Assembly: GCA_030446805.1 (NCBI GenBank)
Contig: JAUJMO010000002.1
Coordinates: 579,195 to 613,000 of the forward strand
Length of the DNA: 33,806 bases
DNA from: Caulobacteraceae bacterium
GTDB lineage: Bacteria > Pseudomonadota > Alphaproteobacteria > Caulobacterales > Caulobacteraceae
Direction of reading: 5' to 3'
How positions within the stretch are numbered: the stretch's first letter is position 1; every line of letters starts with the position of its first letter. This document shows positions 27,728 to 33,806 of the stretch, in pieces. The notes under the pieces are model-generated. The model was not told the origin of the DNA. It did no database searches and saw nothing but the letters and a program-made list of their open reading frames with translations. A program made the position numbers and the translations under genes.

Positions 27728-27947
27728 TTTTCGCCACGTCCCCTCACCTAGGGGCGGCGGTGCTGTTCCATGTATGTTCTGTGAAGGACTTGCCCGTCGA
27801 CTGTTGAAGACCTGCAACGGCCTGAGTTGGGGTCAGTTCAGCCCAGTTTGTGTCATTGTGTCCCGTTAAGGCCCGTGTTACCGATTTGGCCGTCGGCGAA
27901 CCGCGGAGGGACACGCGTGCGCCGTCCAGGGTCAGGGGCTATGGGCG
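27728..27947 (+). other. Leader region of the dcw cluster, no clear sites
   Basis: This gap between rnpB and mraZ must contain the dcw promoter. I see a weak 5-bp hairpin CCCCT..AGGGG near 27740-27755 and the pair TTAA (27866) and TTAC (27878), whose spacing is one base too long for a CtrA site. Convincing MraZ-type repeats (TGGG every ten bases) are not apparent. No gene is supported here. Confidence 0.5.
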
Positions 27948-28406
27948 GTGTTTCTCTCCACCTTCGAGAAACAGCTGGACGGAAAGCGGCGGATCGTCGT
28001 GCCGCAGGAGTTCCGCGCCCTGGCCGCGGGCTCGTTCGACGGCGTGTTCTGCTTCCCGTCCATCGAGGCGGACTGCATCGAAGGGGGAGGCAAGGCGCTG
28101 TTTGACCGCTACGGGTCCCTTATCGACGAGCTGCCCTTCGGCGATCCCTTGCGCTCCGCGCTGGAGACCACCGTGCTTGGGGGCATGAACCAGCTGGCCT
28201 TCGATACGGCCGGGCGCATCACCTTGCCCGAAACCCTGTGCGAGGCTTTCGGCCTGACCGACTGGGTGTCGGTGGTGGGCATGGGCGACCGATTCCAGAT
28301 CTGGTCGCGCGACGGCTTCGCCGCGCACCGCGCGGCCCAACGCCAGGCTGCGCGGGACGGGCTGGCTGCGCTGCGCAACGCCCAGCGGACCGCGGCGGCC
28401 GCATGA
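27948..28406 (+). CDS. mraZ: Transcriptional regulator MraZ
   Basis: A 152-residue protein from GTG 27948 with the family opening [24 protein letters not shown] and the second SpoVT/AbrB-like half [36 protein letters not shown]. MraZ forms a ring and binds repeats upstream of its own gene to regulate the dcw cluster. The C-terminal 25 residues are a helical Ala/Arg/Gln tail seen in alphaproteobacteria. Only the GTG fits the family N terminus; an ATG at 27941 is in another frame. It overlaps rsmH by ATGA, and being first in the cluster fits its role. Confidence 0.95.
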   Translation: MFLSTFEKQLDGKRRIVVPQEFRALAAGSFDGVFCFPSIEADCIEGGGKALFDRYGSLIDELPFGDPLRSALETTVLGGMNQLAFDTAGRITLPETLCEAFGLTDWVSVVGMGDRFQIWSRDGFAAHRAAQRQAARDGLAALRNAQRTAAAA

Positions 28407-29374
28407 GCGCGCACCTTTCCGTCTTGCTGGACGAGGTCGTGGAGGCGGTCGCGCCCGCGCCCGGCCGCCTGGTGGTGGACGGGACCTTCGGAGCGGGCGG
28501 CTACAGCCGGGCTTTTCTGCAGCGCGGGGCGGAGGTCGTGGCCTTCGATCGCGACCCGGCCGCCGCGGCTCATGCCGAGCCGCTCAGGGTGGAATACGGC
28601 GACAAACTCGTCCTGCTTCAGCGCCGCTTTTCCGAGCTCGAGGCCGGGCTGGCGGACGCCGGACGCGCGGCTTGCGACGCGGTGGCGCTGGATATCGGCG
28701 TGTCCTCCATGCAGCTGGACGAGGCTGAGCGCGGCTTCTCCTTCATGCGCGACGGGCCGTTGGACATGCGGATGAGCGGGGAGGGGCCCAGCGCCGCCGA
28801 CCTGGTCAACGGGGAAGAGGAAGCCGAGCTGGCGCGCATCTTCTGGATCTACGGCGAAGAGCGGAAATCGCGACGCATCGCGGGCGCCCTGGTGCGCCGA
28901 CGCGCGCAGCAGCCGTTCACGCGCACGCTGGACTTGGCGGAGACGGTCGAAAAGGCGCTGGGCGGACGCCGCGGCGCGCCCGTGCATCCGGCCACCCGCG
29001 TCTTCCAGGCGCTGCGCATCGCCGTGAACGAGGAGCTGGCGGAGCTGGAGGCGGGCCTGGCGGCGGCCGAGCGCATTCTTTCGCCCGGTGGGCGGCTGGC
29101 CGTTGTCACCTTTCACTCGCTGGAGGACCGGATTGTGAAGCGGTTCCTGACCGAGCGGTCGGGGAACACGCCCGCGGGCTCGCGCCACCTGCCGCCAGGG
29201 CGGATCGGGCCGGAGCCCAGTTTCGACCTGTTGTGGAAGGGCGCGCGCGAACCGGGGCAGGGCGAACTGGCCGCCAACCCCCGGGCGCGTTCGGCCAAGC
29301 TGCGCGCCGGCGTGCGCACGGCCGCCGCCCCCTGGCCGGAGGCGGGCGTCCCGTTCGGGAGGGAGGCGGCATGA
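28403..29374 (+). CDS. rsmH: 16S rRNA (cytosine(1402)-N4)-methyltransferase RsmH
   Basis: A 323-residue SAM-dependent enzyme (formerly MraW) that methylates C1402 in the ribosomal P site. It opens [39 protein letters not shown], with SAM motif GTFGAGG, then [40 protein letters not shown] and the C-terminal [16 protein letters not shown], all diagnostic. The start is fixed by the ATGA overlap with mraZ and by family length. It overlaps ftsL by ATGA at its end. Confidence 0.97.
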   Translation: MSAHLSVLLDEVVEAVAPAPGRLVVDGTFGAGGYSRAFLQRGAEVVAFDRDPAAAAHAEPLRVEYGDKLVLLQRRFSELEAGLADAGRAACDAVALDIGVSSMQLDEAERGFSFMRDGPLDMRMSGEGPSAADLVNGEEEAELARIFWIYGEERKSRRIAGALVRRRAQQPFTRTLDLAETVEKALGGRRGAPVHPATRVFQALRIAVNEELAELEAGLAAAERILSPGGRLAVVTFHSLEDRIVKRFLTERSGNTPAGSRHLPPGRIGPEPSFDLLWKGAREPGQGELAANPRARSAKLRAGVRTAAAPWPEAGVPFGREAA

Positions 29375-29790
29375 ACCCGTTCAAGCGACGCGTGTTCGGC
29401 GTGCGCCTCTTCGAAGTGGCGGCCTTCGCCTGCGTGTTGGCCCTCGCCTTCGGCGTGTATCTGGCCAAGACCAATGCGGGACGTGAGCGCGCGCGGATCG
29501 CCAACATCGATCGCCAGATCGCCGAAGAACAGCGCAAGACCAAATTGCTCCGCGCCGAAGTGGCTCACCTGGAGCAGCCGGAGCGGCTGGGCCGCCTGTC
29601 CAACGCTCATCTCGGGCTGCAGCCGGCGGACGGCACGCGCGAGGCCCTGCCTGAAACCCTGCCCGAGATCGCTCGCCCCGCGGAGAAGAAGCCCAGGCCC
29701 GCGCCCTCCAACCTGCTGCCCAAGCCGGAGCCCGTGCCCGTACCCGAGCCTGCGCCCGAAACGCCCGCCGTCGAGAAGCCCACGCGATGA
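29371..29790 (+). CDS. ftsL: Cell division protein FtsL
   Basis: A 139-residue bitopic membrane protein: a short basic start ([12 protein letters not shown]), one membrane helix (about 13-32), a periplasmic coiled-coil ([43 protein letters not shown]) and an unusually long Pro/Glu-rich tail (about 90-139). FtsL with FtsB and FtsQ activates FtsWI at the septum. The sequence diverges greatly between species, so the call relies on topology and position between rsmH and ftsI. Both gene joints are ATGA overlaps. Confidence 0.9.
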   Translation: MNPFKRRVFGVRLFEVAAFACVLALAFGVYLAKTNAGRERARIANIDRQIAEEQRKTKLLRAEVAHLEQPERLGRLSNAHLGLQPADGTREALPETLPEIARPAEKKPRPAPSNLLPKPEPVPVPEPAPETPAVEKPTR

Positions 29791-31538
29791 CGACCGCCGA
29801 TCTGCTTCGTTCGCCGGGGGGCCTGCGCTGGGCCAGCGAGCGCCTGAAGTCCCGCATCTGGGCCGTGGAGCGCGCCTTTGAGCGCAACAAGGCCGCGGAC
29901 CACGCGGTGGATGACGCGCGCATCCGCATCTTCGTGGTGCTGCTGTTCTTCGGGCTGCTGTTCCTAACTCTGGCGCTGGGGGCCACGCGCGCGGCCTTAC
30001 GTCACTCCGAGGCGCAGGGGCCTGTGGCGCCGCTGGTGAGTTCGGCGCGGGCGGAGCTGGCCGACCGGCACGGCAGCCTGTTGGCGCTCGATCTGATGCA
30101 CCACGGCCTGTACATTGACGCCCGGGAGGTCTGGGACGGGGAGGAGATCCGGCGAGGGCTCACCCAATCCTTGCCGCGGCTGTCCAAGGCGCGGCTGGAG
30201 CGGGCGCTCAAGAGCGGCCGGCGCGTGCATTTGATCGGCGGGCTGACGCCGCAGGAGCGCGCCAAGGTCCACGCTCTGGGCCTGGCCGGAGTAAGCTTCG
30301 AGCCGGAAGAGCGGCGCGTCTATCCCCTAGGGGCCACGGCGGCGCACCTGATCGGCTTTTCCGACCGGGGAGGGCAGGGGCTTTCGGGCGCCGAGCGCGC
30401 GTTCAACGCACCTCTGCGCGCGGACGGGGGCATCGGCGGACCCATCGAGCTGTCGCTCGACCTGCGGGTTCAGAGCGTGCTGGAAGAGGAGCTGACCGCT
30501 GCGGCGGCCGACCTCCGGGTGAAGGGCGCGGTCGGGGTCGTCACCGACGTGCACACCGGCGAGATCCTGGCCATGGCCAGCTACCCGGACTTCGATCCCA
30601 ACAATCCCGGCGCCGCCACCCCCGAACAGCTGCTCAACCGTGCGGCGGGCTCCGTCTATGAGATGGGATCGACCTTCAAGGGCTTCACGGTCGCGGCCGG
30701 TCTGGAGAGCGGCAAGTTCACCCGGAGCTCGACGTTCGACGCCACCCAGCCCTTCCGCATCGGCGGACGGGTGGTGCGGGACTTCCATGCCTCCAACCAG
30801 GTGCTGACCCTGGACGAGGTCTTCACCAAGAGCTCCAATATCGGGACTTCCCGGATTGCGCTTGGCGTGGGCACGCAGCGGTTCTCGCAGTACATGGGGG
30901 ACTGGGGCCTGCTCGAGCCGGCCAAGGTGGAGCTGGTCGAGAGCGCGCGGCCGATCAAGCCCGCCAAGTGGAGCGAAACCACCCTGGCCTCCGCCTCCTT
31001 CGGGCATGCGATCTCGGTGACGCCGCTGCAGCTGACCCAGGCCATGAACGCGGTGGTCAACGGCGGACGGATGGTCCCGCTCACCATCCGCAAGCGCGGG
31101 CCGCGCGAGCGGGTCACCGGTCGGCAGGTGCTGTCGCCCGCGACTTCGCAGGCCATGCTGGAGATCATGCGCCTCAACGTGACGGACGGCTCAGGCGGCA
31201 AGGCGGACGCGCCTGGACTGCGGGTCGGCGGAAAGACTGGGACCGGCGAGAAGGTGGTCGATGGGCGTTACAGCGACACCGTCAACGTGAGCTCCTTCGC
31301 CGCGGTCTTCCCGACGGACGGGCCGTTGGACGCCAAGCGCTATTTCGTTCTGATCCTCATGGACGAGCCCAAGGGCAGCCAGGCCAGCATGGGCCAGCGC
31401 ACCGGCGGGTGGGTGGCGGCGCCTGCGGCCGGGCGGGTGATCAACCGTATTGCGCCCTTCCTGGGCGTGACGCGCAAGGCCGATCCTGCGCCGGAGACGA
31501 CGCCCGCGGCCAAGCCCGCCACGGGTTCGCCGCGTTGA
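29787..31538 (+). CDS. ftsI: Septal peptidoglycan transpeptidase FtsI (PBP3)
   Basis: A 583-residue class B penicillin-binding protein that cross-links septal peptidoglycan with FtsW. It has a cytoplasmic N terminus of about 45 residues, one membrane helix (about 47-66), a pedestal domain with AELADRHGSLLA and GATAAHLIGFSDRGGQGLSGAE, and a transpeptidase domain: active site STFK with Ser295 and Lys298, SSN at 349-351, KTG at 483-485. The tail of about 25 residues is Pro/Ala-rich. It begins in an ATGA overlap with ftsL and ends in a TTGA overlap with murE. Confidence 0.97.
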   Translation: MTTADLLRSPGGLRWASERLKSRIWAVERAFERNKAADHAVDDARIRIFVVLLFFGLLFLTLALGATRAALRHSEAQGPVAPLVSSARAELADRHGSLLALDLMHHGLYIDAREVWDGEEIRRGLTQSLPRLSKARLERALKSGRRVHLIGGLTPQERAKVHALGLAGVSFEPEERRVYPLGATAAHLIGFSDRGGQGLSGAERAFNAPLRADGGIGGPIELSLDLRVQSVLEEELTAAAADLRVKGAVGVVTDVHTGEILAMASYPDFDPNNPGAATPEQLLNRAAGSVYEMGSTFKGFTVAAGLESGKFTRSSTFDATQPFRIGGRVVRDFHASNQVLTLDEVFTKSSNIGTSRIALGVGTQRFSQYMGDWGLLEPAKVELVESARPIKPAKWSETTLASASFGHAISVTPLQLTQAMNAVVNGGRMVPLTIRKRGPRERVTGRQVLSPATSQAMLEIMRLNVTDGSGGKADAPGLRVGGKTGTGEKVVDGRYSDTVNVSSFAAVFPTDGPLDAKRYFVLILMDEPKGSQASMGQRTGGWVAAPAAGRVINRIAPFLGVTRKADPAPETTPAAKPATGSPR

Positions 31539-32980
31539 AGCGCCTGTCCGCCCTGCTCGACGCCCCGGCTGATCCCGATCCCGAGATCGCGGGCGTGACG
31601 GACGATAGCCGCGCGGTCAGGCCCGGCTGGTTGTTCGCCGCCCTGCCGGCCCTGGGCTCGGGGCCGGACGGGCGCCTCTACATCCAGGACGCCCTGGAGG
31701 CCGGGGCCGCGGCCGTGATCGCGGCCAACGACGTCCAAGCCGGTTCGGCCCAGGTGATCCGCGTGTCGGACCCGCGTCGGGTCTATGCTCTGGCGGCCGC
31801 GCGCTTCTGGGGTCGGCAGCCCAGGATCTGCGTGGCGGTCACCGGCACCAACGGCAAGACTTCGGTGGCCGCCTTCTGCCGCCAGATCTTCGAGCGGCTC
31901 GGGCACGAGGCGGCCAGCATGGGGACGCTCGGGGTCCTGCACGGCGCGACCCCGCTCACGCCTCCCGGCCTGACCACACCGATGGCGGGCGACATGGCGC
32001 GCCTGCTGGCCGAACTCGAAGAGCGCGGCGTCACCCACCTGGCGCTCGAGGCCTCGTCGCACGGCGTCGAGCAGCGGCGGATGGACGGCGTGGAGATCAC
32101 CGCGGCCGGATTCACCAACCTCACCCAGGACCACCTCGACTACCACGGCGACATGGACGCCTATCGCGCGGCCAAGCTGCGGCTGTTCGAGACCTTGCTG
32201 CCGCGCGGACGGCCGGCTGTCTTGAACGCGGACAGTCCGCCGTTTGCGAGCTTCGCGGAGACGGCTGTCCGCTGCGGGCATGTGATCCTGTCGGTGGGCG
32301 AGCGCGGCCAGACGCTGCGGCTTCTGCAACGCCGGCCGACCTCGAACGGGCAGCAGCTCTTGATCGAGGCGGACGAGCGGCGCTTCGACGTCCACCTGCC
32401 GCTCGCGGGCGCCTTCCAGGCGGACAACGCCTTGCTCGCCGCCGGTCTGTGCATCGCGGCGGGCGAGGACCTGCCGCAGGTGCTGGGCGCGCTGGGCGAG
32501 CTGCAGGGCGCGCCGGGGCGCTTGCAACGCGTCCACGCCGAAGGACCGGACGAGGTCTATGTCGACTACGCCCACACCCCCGACGGGCTCGAGACGGCCC
32601 TGGCCGCCCTGCGCCCGCATGCCCGGGGGCGGCTGGTCGTGGTGTTCGGCGCGGGCGGGGACCGCGACCGGGCCAAGCGACCGCTGATGGGCGCGGCCGC
32701 GATCCGCGGCGCGGACGTGGCCATAGTGACGGACGACAATCCCCGAAGCGAAGCCCCGGAGACAATCCGGGCGGAGATCCTGGCCGGGGCGCCCGGAGCC
32801 CTGGAGATCGGGGACCGGCGGCAGGCGATCCGCGAGGCGGTCGCCATGCTGCGGCCTGGCGATGTGCTGGTGATCGCCGGCAAGGGACATGAGCAGGGCC
32901 AGACGATCGGCTCCGAGATCCTGCCGTTCGACGATCGGAGGGAAGCCGAGGCGGCGCTCCGGGAGTTGGCGCATGCTTGA
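31535..32980 (+). CDS. murE: UDP-MurNAc-L-Ala-D-Glu:meso-diaminopimelate ligase MurE
   Basis: A 481-residue ATP-dependent ligase that adds meso-diaminopimelate to the peptidoglycan precursor. The ATP loop is VTGTNGKTS (about 102-110), the carbamylated lysine is Lys214 in YRAAKLRLFE, and DNPR (401-404) is the signature for diaminopimelate rather than lysine. The Mur ligase N-terminal motif GVTDDSRAVRPGWLFAAL and VDYAHTPDGLETAL are also present. The start is TTG 31535, overlapping the ftsI stop as TTGA; homology begins within the first residues and no ATG nearby fits. It overlaps murF by eight bases. Confidence 0.96.
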   Translation: MKRLSALLDAPADPDPEIAGVTDDSRAVRPGWLFAALPALGSGPDGRLYIQDALEAGAAAVIAANDVQAGSAQVIRVSDPRRVYALAAARFWGRQPRICVAVTGTNGKTSVAAFCRQIFERLGHEAASMGTLGVLHGATPLTPPGLTTPMAGDMARLLAELEERGVTHLALEASSHGVEQRRMDGVEITAAGFTNLTQDHLDYHGDMDAYRAAKLRLFETLLPRGRPAVLNADSPPFASFAETAVRCGHVILSVGERGQTLRLLQRRPTSNGQQLLIEADERRFDVHLPLAGAFQADNALLAAGLCIAAGEDLPQVLGALGELQGAPGRLQRVHAEGPDEVYVDYAHTPDGLETALAALRPHARGRLVVVFGAGGDRDRAKRPLMGAAAIRGADVAIVTDDNPRSEAPETIRAEILAGAPGALEIGDRRQAIREAVAMLRPGDVLVIAGKGHEQGQTIGSEILPFDDRREAEAALRELAHA

Positions 32981-33806
32981 GCCGCTTTGGACCGCCGACG
33001 AACTGGAGGCGGTGACGGATGGCCGGGCGGTGGGAGCCATTCCCGACTGCACGGGCGTGACCTTTGACAGCCGGGGCGTCGAGCCTGGCGAGCTCTTTGT
33101 GGCGCTGCAAGGCGTGCGCGACGGCCACAACTTCGTCCCGGCCGCCTTTGCGCGCGGGGCCGCCTGCGCCCTGGTCTCTCGAGAGGTGGAAGGCGCCGGC
33201 CCGCAGCTGGTCGTGCCCGACACGCTGCGGGGCTTGGAGGCGCTGGCCGCCTACGCCCGCGACCGCGCAGGCGCCCGTCGCGGCGCCGTGACGGGTTCCG
33301 TGGGCAAGACCTCCACCACCCAGGCGATCCTGGCGGGGCTGACCCGCGCTGGGCGGGCGCACGGGGCGGTGAAGTCGTTCAACAACCACATCGGCGTGCC
33401 CCTCACCCTGGCGCGCATGCCGCGCGACACGGAACGCGCCGTGTTCGAGATCGGCATGAACCACGCGGGCGAGATCGCGCCCCTGTCTCAGCTCGTGAAG
33501 CCGGACGTGGTGCTGATCAACAATGTGGGGCCCGTCCACACGGAGAACTTCGAGGACGGCGAGGCGGGCGTCGCCCGAGCCAAGGCGGAGATCCTCCAGG
33601 GGCTGAAGCGAGGTGGGACGGCGGTGCTGAACGCCGACAGCGCCTGGTTCGACTTCCTCAAGGCCGAAGCGGAGCAGGTCGGCGCGCGGGTGCGCAGCTT
33701 CGGCGCGGCGGAAGCGGCGGACGCGCGCCTGGTGAACTGGATGCCGGGCGCCCCGGTTCGGGTGGAGGCGGTCCTGAACGGCCGGCCCCTCGATTACACC
33801 CTGCTT
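32973..33806 (+). CDS. murF: UDP-MurNAc-tripeptide:D-Ala-D-Ala ligase MurF, 5' part
   Basis: The first 278 residues of a Mur ligase; the gene continues past the window. It opens LEPLWTADELEAVTDG and has FDSRGVEPGELFVALQGVRDGHNFV, the ATP loop TGSVGKTST (107-115), FNNHIGVPLTL, AVFEIGMNHAGEIAPLSQLVKPDVVLINNVGPVHTENF, all typical of MurF. MurF adds D-Ala-D-Ala to complete the pentapeptide precursor. ATG 32973 lies eight bases before the end of murE, consistent with coupled translation. mraY is expected next. Confidence 0.95.
   Translation, partial: MLEPLWTADELEAVTDGRAVGAIPDCTGVTFDSRGVEPGELFVALQGVRDGHNFVPAAFARGAACALVSREVEGAGPQLVVPDTLRGLEALAAYARDRAGARRGAVTGSVGKTSTTQAILAGLTRAGRAHGAVKSFNNHIGVPLTLARMPRDTERAVFEIGMNHAGEIAPLSQLVKPDVVLINNVGPVHTENFEDGEAGVARAKAEILQGLKRGGTAVLNADSAWFDFLKAEAEQVGARVRSFGAAEAADARLVNWMPGAPVRVEAVLNGRPLDYTLL

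Noticed and set aside
27866-27881. Possible CtrA site (TTAA...TTAC) before mraZ
   Set aside because: The half-sites start 12 bases apart, whereas CtrA sites need 11 (TTAA-N7-TTAA), and the second half is imperfect.

Overview
The window is a high-GC (about 70% by eye), gene-dense chromosomal segment of an alphaproteobacterium, most likely of the Caulobacterales (Caulobacter/Phenylobacterium/Brevundimonas type). The evidence is a CcrM-type GANTC methyltransferase beside mutY, an F0 ATP synthase operon with separate b and b' subunits and no F1 genes, methionine synthase split into two genes, an alpha-type mraZ-rsmH-ftsL-ftsI-murE-murF cluster, and protein sequences close to what I recall for Caulobacter. 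The genus is inference; no database was searched. I see no tRNA, rRNA, insertion sequence, prophage or CRISPR array.

Layout. 1-3808 (+): glycine cleavage genes gcvT (3' end), gcvH, gcvPA and gcvPB; gcvPB carries an apparent frameshift near 2871. 3809-6638 (-): the F0 operon atpI-atpB-atpE-atpF'-atpF plus a possible small acidic protein. 6751-7776 (-): a stand-alone ATP-dependent DNA ligase. 7860-12661 (-): a DUF721/DciA-like protein, a DsbA-like lipoprotein and the chromosome condensation ATPase Smc. 12788-14340 (+): mutY and a Mut7-C nuclease-like gene. 14341-15414 (-): ccrM. 15606-17048 (+): an M20 peptidase. 17095-18740 (-): an unrecognised exported protein and an MlaC-like periplasmic protein. 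18904-24665 (+): an ArsR-type regulator fused to a methyltransferase, metF and the two metH halves. 24716-26557: an exported hypothetical, a TerB/J-domain protein and a small membrane protein. 26574-27727 (+): an amidase and the RNase P RNA gene. 27948-33806 (+): the start of the division and cell-wall (dcw) cluster, running off the end inside murF.

How it works together. The regulator-metF-metH block is a self-contained methionine-cycle operon: MetF makes methyl-tetrahydrofolate, the two MetH proteins methylate homocysteine, and the ArsR-methyltransferase fusion is a good candidate for a SAM- or SAH-responsive autoregulator acting on a perfect 16-bp palindrome between a predicted -35 and -10. 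The glycine cleavage genes feed the same one-carbon pool. MutY, CcrM, Smc, DciA-like and ligase form a DNA-maintenance neighbourhood, and the dcw genes make and divide the wall.

Most unusual structure. Four intergenic inverted repeats, with arms of about 25-37 bp each containing a smaller palindrome, lie between same-strand genes: gcvH/gcvPA, gcvPA/gcvPB, mlaC/hypothetical and metH1/metH2. At three of them the purine-rich outer end of an arm lies at the ribosome-binding position of the next gene. Many other same-strand joints in the window are instead tight 4-base ATGA/TTGA overlaps.
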